This document shows, piece after piece, positions 10,593 through 21,912 of a DNA stretch of 64,000 nucleotides (position 1 is its first letter; each line of letters begins with the position of its first letter). The stretch is from Lucifuga dentata. Taxonomy: Eukaryota > Chordata > Actinopteri > Ophidiiformes > Bythitidae. The stretch covers positions 122,782 through 186,781 of the forward strand of contig VXCM01000981.1 of NCBI GenBank assembly GCA_014773175.1. Direction: 5' to 3'. Below the pieces are notes generated by a model that saw nothing but the letters and a program-made list of their open reading frames with translations, had not been told where the DNA came from and searched no databases. The position numbers were made by a program, and so were the translations under genes.

Positions 10593-13005
10593 TTTTGGAA
10601 TAAAGTGGATGTAAATTTCGCCCTTTACATTTGCCAGAAACATCTGTTTTATCTATAAATGCAAAGTGCCAAAGAACTAAAGCTGTGGAATATTTCAACC
10701 CTTGCTTCATTTAATTGGTTTGGAAGCTCAAAAGGAAAGAAAGAAAGTTAAAATATGATTTCTCCCTCCGCCCTCAGACCCCCTGCTAATAAGCTAGCCT
10801 GGCTCCTCTGTAAGGGATCCCAATTGGCACTTTCTCATAAAAGGGCCAAGGTAATTTGCCAGGACCATGGTCAACTGAACATGTTCACGACAGAAAATGT
10901 TAAGAACAAGTCTTTAATTCGGATATTGTTGGCAAATACTGTATTTATAGCACCAGGATTAAAGGAAAAAAAAATTGCTTTGGGGAAATTGGGTTTTTCA
11001 TACTGTGAATAAGTGTTGGCTCGGCCTCTCTGGCCTTGGCTGTGTCTGCTGAAAGTCTAAAAACAGTGCCTGTTTGGCTCCAACGTTTTCAGTCTCTATG
11101 GTGCTCAGTGCTATACTGTGCAGCGTACGAGTGTGGTCTGAAGAGTCTCTCTGTGTCTGCTACAAATGTGAATATGCTCGACAGATGTTAGCTGGCTCTC
11201 AGGCAGACAGGATCTCCTCCCCCTGGCCTTTTTGGCTCTGATTGTGACATGGTGACACACAGTAGCATCTGGAGTTCAGACTGGGTCACCCAGGGCAAAC
11301 ACGATACAGAGCAGCACATCACTGGCTCTTTTAAGACCTCCCAAAACATTGAAACAGATTATCTTTCAGATGATTTGGGAAAACGTTGCTTTCCTTATCC
11401 GCTGTACGTACGGTGAAAGAAATATTTCAGAAATTCAGAGTTCCTTGACATCTCATATTTTCCCAACATTTTGCACTTATCCAAGCTCAGACATATTAGG
11501 CATTAGTAAGACTGAAACATATTTATAGTGACTGTAAGGTGAGTTATTTCTTCTTTTTTTTCACCTGACACTCACTTTACAGAATTTACCCAAAGGAGAA
11601 AAGAAATAGTGTGTGTTATTATTGATGGTACAGCAATATTTCCAGAGAAACACTTGGATTTCCAGTGTCAATCCAGCAACAATGAAGATTAATAAGACAT
11701 AGAAAATATTTAAATTAACTGTCTACATGAATACAATACAGACATAAAAAAGTACTGAAAAGATCACTCAAAACCATACACATACACCCAAATTTTAATA
11801 TTCATGGAGCTTACATTTGGATAAAAATGCAGAATGCAGCAAAGAAGCAGAAACCCATAAGTCATTGAAAGTCAAAACTAGATTCCCTGTAGGGGTCCTT
11901 CAAACCATATGTGTTTTCAAAATTAAATTAAACCCTATAGCATCTTTAGTACCAAAGGCAGCCAAGTTAAATCCAAGCCGCAGATGCTGCCAAAGGAAAA
12001 AAAATAGAGGGCATATTTGAAAACGAACAATAAAAAAAGATGCAGAGGTTGACTTTAAACCACAAGACTGTGGTTTGTTGTTGTATTTCTTACAAGAAGT
12101 TAAGTGATGAGAAGCTTTCTGGGGTTTCAAATCATTCTCATTTTTTATAGATATTGCTGTTTTATAGCCATATATTCACAGGATTGTGAACATTCCTTGT
12201 TTGGTGAAGGCCCCTTTTTGATTGTCAAAGATGAATACACAGAATACATAAACATACACCTATCTCAGAAGTGTCCCTTTTTTCCCTCTTTTCTTCACTT
12301 CATACGAGCCTGTTTGTCTACATTTCCATCCCGAGCTGACAGTCAACCATGTTCAGAGACAGTCAAACATCAGCTCATGAAACAAACATTTAGCAAGCGC
12401 ACAATAGCAAAGCTGCCAGCTGACGTGCACCCGTTCAAATCCATCCCGTCATGTAAATAACTTGTTTCAGTGTGCTTTCAATTAAAGCGGAAGACGGAGT
12501 GCCATTGCTGCCTTTGATGGATGAGCTTAGATATTGGAGTGTACCGTTGGATGACAAAATGTTCCCCCACTCCACCTCAACTCCTCTTTCCTATTGATTC
12601 TCCTGGCGGTTATTCATCAGGGCGGTGGCCACTGTCAGATCAGCTGCTCCTTCTCCTCACAAAACACATTTTCCACAGTTATTGATAAAGCTATTTGACC
12701 TTTTATTCAAATGTGTGTGTATGTGAGTGTGTGTCTGTGTAATGTGCACACATCTGTGTTTTCTTTCTCTCTGCTCTTGCCAGAGGCTTGCAGATCACTG
12801 CAGCTACATGAATAAAGCCAGGCTGTTTTGATTAACGCCAAATGAGTAGGTCTATTCTTTGCAGATGTCTGTTTCAGCAGTATTGAGCCTTGCTTTCACA
12901 TAACAAAAATAAACCCAAAACCTGTTTTACAGTTTGGCAAAGGTAAGCACACATACAGTACGTACACACATATGCCTGCATTCATATACACGTGTGGTCA
13001 AGCGT

Positions 13006-13008
<3 letters not shown>
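10593..13008. other. Gene-free stretch
   Basis: Mixed to AT-rich unique sequence. The open frame of 118 codons at 12104-12460 has no recognised domain. The GC-richer segment near 12480-12680 is repeat-poor and might be regulatory. TG-rich sequence lies at 12714-12760. No gene is supported. Confidence 0.6.

Positions 13009-13036
<28 letters not shown>
13009..13036. repeat. (CA)n microsatellite
   Basis: CA repeat of about 28 bp. Confidence 0.95.
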
Positions 13037-13039
<3 letters not shown>

Positions 13040-13354
13040 CTTTTCAATGTTTTGAAATTTTTCAGCTTTTTTGTCAATGTCAAGGTGCAGACAGGCTGTC
13101 TTGGCTGCAAGGCCAATAGTAAATGTGGCTGAGTTAAAAAGCAAAAGGCCAGCAGTGAAGACGCTTCGGGTTACACAGTAGCTGATCGAGGGCGAGGATA
13201 ACGACTTTACAGGACTCTTGTGCTGTAACTGATCTAAGTAAAGGCTATGAATTGGGCCATTATGTAGACATCTGTACTGTATACTGTATAATAACTGCTC
13301 TGTTTGAGGTCATCTTCCTAAATTGCAATGGATGGCACTGTAAAAGTTCCTTAA

Positions 13355-13392
13355 GGTTTGTAAGGAAACTGAAGATTTGTAAGGAAACTGAA
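13355..13392. repeat. 19-bp tandem duplication
   Basis: Two adjacent 19-bp units, 13355-13373 and 13374-13392, both ending TTTGTAAGGAAACTGAA, differ at one base. This is a small local duplication. Confidence 0.9.
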
Positions 13393-13832
13393 TAGAAATG
13401 TTAAAATGTCATGAGTCACCAGGAAATGTTAAGGGCAGGGCATGTGGGTGAAGCTGGTTGTAACAGAAGGCAAAGTCAGGGTCAAAATAAGCAGCAACTG
13501 GATGTTTCCATTTGGATACACAGTGTATCCTAATAGGGTTTTATTGAATTGCTTCTGAATTGGAACCAATTTCAAATACAATAGAACCTGAATTTACAAA
13601 GAAATATGTTTTCTGATTCTGGCTATCAATTCCTGAAAATGACTTATCCGTAGTGAATATTTGAGCTATTGTACTTTCGTCTGCAGTACATTACTGGCTG
13701 TGCATGCACCAAAACACGTGATAACACAATGCTATGTGGCTAAGCTTGACTGAAGCCAGTAGTGGTACAGACAAATCTAATCATAGTGTGGAAATAATTT
13801 CATGATGGTTTGAAATACTGTATGTTAAGATT

Positions 13833-13847
13833 AAAAAAAAAAAAAAN

Positions 13848-13883
<36 letters not shown>

Positions 13884-13910
13884 CATTATTATTATTATTA
13901 TTATTATTAC
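13833..13910. repeat. Poly-A then (TAT)n with N at 13847
   Basis: A poly-A run ends at an N at 13847. It is followed by about 62 bp of TAT/ATT trinucleotide repeat with one TATC variant unit. Confidence 0.95.
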
Positions 13911-14069
13911 TATTTCTCTTCATCTAGTTGTGCAGCACTTTGGTCAACAACCATTGTTCTTAAACGTGCTTATATAAATAAAATTGACTTAACTTGACTT
14001 ACTATAAAAATGCAAATAATGAATAGAAGAGAACAGAAGAGTTTTTGAATGTTTTTAAACAATTCCTTC

Positions 14070-14577
14070 TTACAAGAGACATTGTTTCTTTTGTTTTATA
14101 TATATATATATATATATGACCATAGAGTATGTGTTGAACTTTGTCAGAGTGCTTGAAGTTCAATGAAAAGAAATGCATTTAGTAAGACAAACCTGAACTG
14201 CCCAGAAAGCTTTGGTAACACGATTACATCATCATGTAACACATTTAAATTTATCTGCCTACATGCCTTGTTAGACACACTCATGAAATTACAAGGCTAG
14301 AGAGTTTGTTTGGCCACCATCCATGTTTACTGGTTTGTGGGTGTTGTCAGTTAATACAGGAAGGTGCCTAGCCAATCAGAACAGAGCAGGCATTTCAGGA
14401 GGGAGCATTAAAGAGGCAGCATTTAAAAAATCTTGTCTTCACTCACAGTAGTGCTGCAGCAAGAGCAAGTAGAATGTATGTTTTTTTTTTTCTTTTTTGC
14501 ACATGAAAACATTTCAAAAGTTTCAAAATAGTAAACGAAAATATTAACAGAAATCTACATAATGCCCCTCCCTTTGA
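14070..14577 (+). mobile_element. Non-autonomous DNA transposon copy A (TTAA-ended family)
   Basis: This segment aligns patchily with 42201-42633. Shared blocks come in the same order: CCAATCAGAAC (14372-14382), a TAAAGAG box, TGCTGCAGCAAG (from 14452), an internal T tract, TGCACAT (from 14498) and the right end ATAATGCCCCTCCCTTTGA. A (TA)n run at 14097-14117 lies near the left end. The right end resembles that of copy B. The left boundary is approximate because that end is degraded. The order of blocks and the ATAATG(T)CCCCTTTAA-like end match a family I recall as widespread in teleosts; I cannot name it. It encodes nothing. Confidence 0.6.
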
Positions 14578-17500
14578 TCTTTTAACATTATTCCATGTTA
14601 CTGAAATACTCTGTGTTGTGATGTTAAATACTAGAAGATGAGATTAAGCTAAAATTACATGTTTTTGACATTTTAATTTTTACTGATTGTGGCATGCGAG
14701 AAGAAGCGTCATGAAACAGTGGCAGAGTACGATCAGACAAAGAAAGATTTTGTAGCATTCCTATGACTCATAGCTGTTTTTATATGGTGTGTAAATTTAA
14801 ACCCTTTTGAAATCAAACCACAAACCATTTTATGCTATGAAATTCGTGCTCACGTCTTTTCCTTCCTATCAATAATTAAGACTGCGTCTTGGAATGAAAA
14901 AGTAATTTCCCATAAAAGAACCAGATAGAACTGACATAAACCCCAGCCCAAAAAACACACCCGAGAGGTATCCAAAAGCTTAGTAGGTGCCAATAAACGT
15001 GGAAAAACAGAAATCTTTCTGGCAAAACACAACAACAAGAACAGGAACAGCCCACTGAAGTGTAGAAGTGAAAAACAAGAGAGACTTAAGGTGATTCTCA
15101 TCTTCGACTCCAAAGTCTGGGCACTCCAAAAAAAAGTGGGAATGTAATTTCCCCTACTAGGAACATAAGCCGAGAGTAATCTGGCCTGTAATACCTCCTA
15201 GTCCTTAAATAAAAGCCCTCCATTTTAAGTCTTCAACCTCGTTTTTTTTCCTCCGTTCCCCACCTTTAATAGGATTTGGTAGAAAATGGCTTTGTGAATC
15301 GCTCCTCTCTGTCTTGCTCAAGGAAGAGCGGGCTATTCTCATTGAGAAGTGCTTAATTGCTTTAAATGACTGATGATACATCTGGGGAGAAGGGCCTTGA
15401 GCTAGGGGCTACAGCCAAGCACACAACACATAGCTCTCCTGGACGATGGGAGAGGTGTGATGCAATTTGTGTATATGTGTGTGAGAGTGTGTGCGCGTGT
15501 GTGTGTGTTTGTAACGAAGATGAGATGCTGGGGACAGACGGTCCTCCATAAGGGCGTTGAGAGTATGTGTTTGGGCATGAATGTGTGTGTCTGCCTGTGT
15601 GTGTGTAAGAGAGAGAGAGAGGGTCACCAGGCAGTGTTCGTCCTATCGACACCCCAGTAACAGACTAAATTACAGCTGTGATGAATTGTGGCTGTCATGG
15701 CGGGAGAGAGGGGAGACTCTGCACCATATTCCACCTCTGATTAGGTGGGGATAGAAAGATACAGAATATCATTATCAATATGTAGCACTATATTTTCATT
15801 AGATTTTTCTCTCCGCAGTGGACAGTTTGATAGCATGATGATTTTTCTTTTCGAGAAAAAAAGATTAAACATCTTCATGGATGTCAGTGAGGAGCTTAGT
15901 TAAGAATTTTCTCAACTTTTCTGTCTAAATCATTCAGCGAGGATATCAAAGGTGTTAGAATACCTTGACTTTTGAGCTTGAACAGTTTATTTGGAGAGAA
16001 AAATTAAAGAAACTGGTGGAGGTACTGCCTTTGCAATTAAACTGTAAAATGCAGAAATCCTAAAAGCTCTTTCATCATTGTAGGCAGCTCATGGCCATTG
16101 AGGAGGCAGAAGCTTTTGGCTGTTTACTAAAAGAAGCGAAAAGTCACAGTAGAAGTAGGGATTGAGGGAAGTTTTGTGTGTGTGTGTGTGTGTGCGCACG
16201 TGCACGTGCACTCACTGAGCTTTGAAAGTGACATCCTTTGGGTAGACCACAAGGGTTTCTCATTCAGTCACAACAGCAAGGGTGTTCATGAGCAACCAAC
16301 ATAAGGCATGCAAACATGCGTGCATACATTAAGTGACAGAAGAAGCATGCATGCACATTTGCACTCTTGAGGACTAATGAGACAAAAGTAGTTATTTGAG
16401 GCTAAAATCAATCTGCACAACAAACAACTGATGTATACCTGCAAACCACACCTGAAGTCTAATAAAACTGTAAGGTTTTTCAGGCATGAAAACGACGAAC
16501 ATTCTTGCAGGGAGAAAGTTCCACACCTGTGGAGACCCAGTTTTGATCCGTGGTAGCAGAACTTTCAGCTTGTTTTTGCGACCCTATGGACACAATTAGC
16601 TTTGGTTCTCATCCATGTTGCTGCACTAGTGACTCCTACTGGTCAGTCAAGGTGTCTGCGTCAAAAGAGGCAGGATCTCAGAGGTATCGTGAAACTCACA
16701 ATCAATGTAGCCTCCTGGTGAAGGTAAACTCCTGTATGTTGTGGCTCTACATCTCTGAATTCACCTTTTCCCTGACCAAAATTGGAGTTGGAAGTTATGG
16801 GTACTCCTGAAGCACAGAGAAATGGGCAAAACATGGACAAGACATTCTTGTTTGGATTTGCTGTCACATAGACATTTCTTCATGTCAAATATTCATTCTG
16901 AGCTTACCCAGTCTCATCCAGCAAAGAGGATCATTGTTATTCTTCTATAATCACTTTGCTGGTTACCATAAGTTATTGGGGCTCTATTGGTTTTGCAGAT
17001 GAACCACATACCTTCATCCATAAATCCAAACCCTGTACAGCAGATGGCACAACTTCTATAAGTCGCAACATCTCATCAGCTCATGTGTCCCTGGTTGAGA
17101 AACATTGGTATACAATGGTGGTAATCAGATGTACCCACAGTAAAGACTGTCATCATTCGCAAAGCAGACTTGTGCAGGCTTATAACAATTGTGTTGCGCT
17201 TTCTCCTTTCCAATCTTTTCAAATTGTTCCCATCTGAATCATCATGGTTGGTTCTATAGCAGCACCAATCACATATATAGAAATGGAAAGAGAAAGGCAG
17301 AAAGAATGGAATGTAATTGCAAGGAGGCCAAAACATTGTAGTTTTATTGCAAGCAATTCTCAAAGAAATAAGGGTTTTGTGATTTTCTATAGGTTTGGTA
17401 CATATGTACTTGTGTTTTGTAGTTTTTTTCAGAGAAATATTAGCATTTTTCAGATAGCGTGTTGTCTCAGTTATGTGAATATGAAAGTTTGTGTCTGTGT

Positions 17501-17589
17501 TGAACACGGTTGTTACAGTGGCAGTCAACATCGTCAACCCAGTAACATTGCAGCAAAGCACTGATGAAATGAAATATGACCTCTGCTGG
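14578..17589. other. Gene-free stretch
   Basis: Contains TG-rich sequence at 15470-15508 and 16174-16195, a GA run at about 15608-15621, and two adjacent CACGTG E-boxes at 16197-16208. Frames of 86-161 codons at 16550-16810 and 17076-17561 have AT-driven composition and no recognisable domain. No gene is supported. Confidence 0.6.
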
Positions 17590-17625
17590 ATTTTTTTTTT
17601 TTTTTTAANTTTTTTTTTTTTTTTT
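17590..17625. repeat. Poly-T tract with N at 17609
   Basis: T homopolymer interrupted by AA and one N, an assembly gap. Confidence 0.9.
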
Positions 17626-20600
17626 AATACAACCTGAAAGCATTAAGTGTGCTACAGAAGCATTCACCTCGGGGTTTATTTTTCTGTTTTTAAGAAAATG
17701 TAATGGAAATGGAAAGATGAGATGTATGGATAATGTTGTCATAGATTTGAGTATGGATGATATGTGTAGTGTGATGGATGAGTCATCAATCATCTGCTTC
17801 CATGCAATGATACATGTGCTTTTATGTAGCAAGGCTGGTATTTTTTTGTTTATTTGTTTAATGCATGGATTTTTATTATAGTTCTAGTCTTAGTCATCTA
17901 ACTCAAGGCAATTATTGTACATAGATCTCAGGCTATTGAGTAATTTTAGACCACTGTATTTTGTTTCCTCATGAGTCCTCATTATTGGCTGTCACTCATC
18001 TCATTTGTCATTTAAGCATATAGGAAGGAGATTAACAGAACATTTTGGTCAGGATTATACACACGCAGTTACTACGTGAGCAGTGTGTACTGTATATCAG
18101 TCTGGAGGATTAAATGATCCACCAGAGGGCAACATCACAGCGAATAGAAACCATCCCTGGTCTCCACTGGAACACTTTTAAAGCTACTTTTGCAATCATG
18201 TAAATCCACATTTTGCTTTCTTACGAAAACTAAAGGCATAGCAGCAGAGGCGACAATTGATGATATGAATCTCACCATGGTCAATTTGCTTTGTCTTTCA
18301 ACTTTAATATTTCTGTCACTGTTGCTGCGCTGCTGGCATAACTTGGCAAAAGTTGTCATTACTGCCCCATGATTTTTTGTCAGTTTTACATCTTGTGACC
18401 ACACAGTGTTAATTCTTGGACGTGCACAACCAATGCTTCAAACGGACACGAGGTATGTGTGACAGCTGTCTATGTACAGTAGTTAACATCAAGTATAATC
18501 GGCTTTACGATCATCTGTCACATATACCAATATTCCACCAGCATCAACCTTTATCATGTTTAATGCTAAAGACACAAGGTGAATTAAAAATGAAATTTAC
18601 TCTAAAGCTAGCATACTTTCTACACTTCCAAAAGCTGAGGCTGTCTTTGTTTTCTTGAAGTATTATGGGCTTAAGTTACACAAATGAAACCATGTAAACT
18701 GATTGAATATGACTCCCTTCTTTATTAATGGTACTTTGCTTCAGTATTGTATATATTTTGCATATCAATGTTTCCCCCAGAGATATTTCTTGGCAGGGCA
18801 GATCAGCTGCTCAAACGCTATTTACACCATGTGACACTAAAAATCTCCATTGAAAGTGATATATAGGAAACTATTTTCGGTGACCCACACCAGGTATTGA
18901 ATGGTAGGGGATACACTGGTGTGTGTATATCCTCCCATGGTGGTAGGCTATATGCATATGTGTGTATATATTGTTTTATCAGTGACCCGTATCCTGTTTA
19001 CCTGATAGAGGCAAAAGCTCAGCGTCGAAACTCCTTAAAAGTCAAAGCCAAAGGGGGGGAAAGGGTAGAGGAGCGCATCCAAACGTATACCACATGTTAT
19101 CACACACATACTTAAAAACACACTAATACACACACAGACACACTCTCCACCAGCCGCGGGGCGCCATGGTTACCTTGGAACTTTAACGTGGACCAGCTGG
19201 TGTACTTGGGTTGTGAAATTGCATTGCACTGACACACACACACACAGACTCACATGCACGCACACACACATTTGCAGAGGATCAAAGGGAGCTGGAGCCC
19301 TGCACAGCAGCCCTTCTGCTCCTGCCCTTGGCTAAATGGACGACCAAACATTCCAGGTTGTCCAGGCCAGTAATATCTGGCCCGCAGCCTAATGAAGATG
19401 GACTGTGTTTATAATTCTCATGTTTGCTCTGATCACTAACGTAATCCTTTCTATAAACAAAACATGGAGACAGAAAACACTCTTTGTTTCTTCGTATTAT
19501 GCCAAAGAAAAGAAGAATGAGAGAAACATGTCAAGATTAAATACAAACCCGGTTTAGCTCAACTTGATAGCTTTTTGTATTTTCACACTAGGTAGCACAT
19601 AATCTCAAACAAAAGAGAAGGCACTGAGGGATGTTTTTTCTGCCTGCTTGAGACTTTGACACCTGCCTCACCGCAGCAAATTGGAATGGCTCACTCTCAA
19701 ATGAGATTTCTGCCTGCCACATGGGGAGAGAGAAAAAAAGGTCACCCATTACAACTATTCTACATGATTCACAGAGTTATCGCATCGCTGCTTACCCACC
19801 TTCCCTTTAATTAGCTTGGGAGACCTGGGCAAAGTGTATGTGGATTTCTGTGTGTCTGTTGTGTGATGTATTGTACATAAAAGCTCTATCTCTTTTCATA
19901 TATGTTTGTGCCAAAATTAAAATCGTGCTGATTTCAGTTACATACTGTATCTTTTTTAACAATGTAAATGTATTGACCCATGAATCTGCCCTTTTTGGGC
20001 TTGTGGTTTGAAACATCAGATTTCTCGCTAACATGGATGCTACCTTGGCGATGTGGTACAGTTTATTGGTTTAGTTATTTGGTGGTGCTTATTTTTCTTT
20101 TGAGTTTTTGTAAGAAGTAAATGACAAGCTGCAGTTCCACTGTTAATTCAAGAGATTCCACATGGTAAAAGTTCAAGGTAACATTTTCTGTCTCTCATAT
20201 ATCCATAAACAATTTTGATTGGAAAGTGCCAGTGAACAGGTTATTTGGAAAACTGGATGAAACATCATATGATAAGAAGTCAAGTGTTTGTTTCAGCTTT
20301 GGTTTAAAAGGAGCATACCATTTTCCAAAATATACTACTAAATCAGTAAATAGTAGAATAGTTTTTCCTACCTTCCAGACAGCCATTGGCTTAAGGACAT
20401 TCCAGTACGCTATTAAAATGAACTTGTAGGGCCTTGAAATGTGCTCGAGATAAATAATCCATCACAGTGAACCAAACATTTTTCTTATTTTTTCTGAGAG
20501 TTACTTAATTTAACCACAATATATTTCTGATTAGCAAATACATCAAACCACCTCTTCAGCTGCCACTAAAACTGCTAATAAAGCTGCAACTACCACTATT

Positions 20601-20921
20601 ATCACACCTATTGTTATTGCTTCTTATAGTAATAATAATGAAAATACAAACCATAAAGTCAAACAAAATGACTTGTGTTAAATTCTATATGAGGACTAAG
20701 GGTGTTTGAAATTCCACTGAGGGCTAAAATACAGACTCCTGTGCATTGATTGAAAAGAGACAGGAAATGGAGTGAATTTGATTTGACTTAAAGCAAGATA
20801 AATCCAGAGCTTGAAAGCTGTGGTTGAGAATTCACCAATAAGAGGTGCTATGTGTTTTGTAATACTGTATTACTGAATATATACATGCACATACAGAGAA
20901 ACCATATCTTCTTATACTCTC
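17626..20921. other. Gene-free stretch
   Basis: Mostly AT-rich unique sequence with CA-rich patches around 19090-19145 and 19233-19270. A good CTCF-like core lies at 18119-18132. A GC-rich short block at 19145-19200 is repeat-poor. No coding or RNA gene was recognised. Confidence 0.6.
18119..18132 (+). promoter_or_regulatory. CTCF-like core site
   Basis: CCACCAGAGGGCAA matches 13 of 14 positions of the CTCF core CCASYAGRKGGCRS on the plus strand; only the last base differs. It is the best such match I noticed. Fish genomes have many such sites and some are carried by repeats, so occupancy is unproven. Confidence 0.4.
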
Positions 20922-20923
20922 CT

Positions 20924-20972
<49 letters not shown>

Positions 20973-20986
20973 GACACACACACACA
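20922..20986. repeat. (CT)n followed by (AC)n
   Basis: CT repeat with one GT interruption (20922-20973) running directly into a short AC repeat. The same CT-to-AC arrangement recurs at 26152-26264. Confidence 0.93.
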
Positions 20987-21765
20987 AGCACACACATAAG
21001 CACATTGCATCAATACCAAAAGGGTTTAATCAACTCTCCAAGGAAGACATCATTGCATTTAGAATCAAACCTATGGAATCAATACCTGTGTTACACTTAA
21101 AATGACAAAGTGCTTAGACAGAGCTCATGCGGGCACACAGCCGCAGGCTAAGTTTTAATGTATAGATGGATGTGTGGATCGTTTGGGGTTGTGATTTTGG
21201 TTGTGTGATAGATCCTTGCAAATCTGAACCCCTTAGGCATAGATGACCTTTCCACTGATTCCACACAAATATGGTAATATAGGGAATATAATCAAATACA
21301 TGAAAATAAACCAGATACATGAACACAATTAAAACATTAGTGATGTGATTGGTATCTTCATTCATCCTAAAATTACAGTTTAACCTCTAATTACTTCATG
21401 CTTGGCAAACAATGGATAAAGCTATTAAGAAAAACACAAACTAACCAACATTGACAGTTGATATCATATTATATTGCAAACAACAAAATCCTTCCCCAGT
21501 TATTACCAAACATATAACTACAAAAAAAAAGGAAGGAAGTTTTTTTTGTTTGTTTTTTTTTTTTTTTTTTTTTTTTGTTGTTGTATTTAAAAGCCTGACC
21601 AGAGACAAGGATTGCAAATTAGCTTAAACTAGACGTCTTATCTTCATTGCATTTTCCATATTTGTCTGTGAAAATGTTGTATGTATCATCCCTTTCAAAT
21701 AAACAATAAATAAATAATAAGAAAATTAGTTTTTGTTTTTTTTGTTTTTTTGTTTTGTTTTGTTT
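20987..21765. other. AT-rich gene-free stretch with T tracts
   Basis: AT-rich sequence with a poly-T tract at about 21541-21577 and a T/G-rich low-complexity run at 21730-21768. The second run borders the transposase relic. No gene was seen. Confidence 0.6.
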
Positions 21766-21912
21766 TTGGAAAGCCCAGGTCAGAGTCCAGATCTTAACCC
21801 AATAGAAATGCTATGGCATGACCTGAAGAGAACTGGTTTCATTCAAGAAATCAGAGAAATATTGAAACTTTTGCTACTTCTTAGTGTTATTGGACTGCTC
21901 TGTTCCGAGTGA
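21766..21912 (+). pseudogene. Tc1-like transposase C-terminal relic
   Basis: The frame from 21766 to the stop at 21910-21912 contains QSPDLNPIEMLWHDLKR (21781-21831). This is the hallmark SPDLNPIENLWxxLK block around the last catalytic acidic residue of Tc1/mariner DDE transposases, with the Glu of NPIE kept. Tc1 enzymes cut and paste transposons at TA sites; the full protein is about 340 residues. Here only about 48 codons remain. After LKR the frame drifts into Leu-rich sequence unlike the family. Upstream there is only T/G low-complexity sequence, and no terminal inverted repeats were found. It is a dead fragment. Confidence 0.85.

Noticed and set aside
12434..12455. GTTCAAATCC, like a tRNA or SINE B box (another at 35211)
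   Set aside because: No A box at the right distance and no cloverleaf could be drawn, so no tRNA gene or tRNA-derived SINE is supported.
17076..17561. 161-codon minus-strand frame overlapping a 106-codon plus-strand frame
   Set aside because: Both look like chance frames: no domain, no conserved motif pattern, and strongly AT-driven residues.
19155..19180. GCCATGGTTACCTTGGAAC as an RFX X-box
   Set aside because: The half-site spacing is one base short of the consensus and the second half is incomplete.
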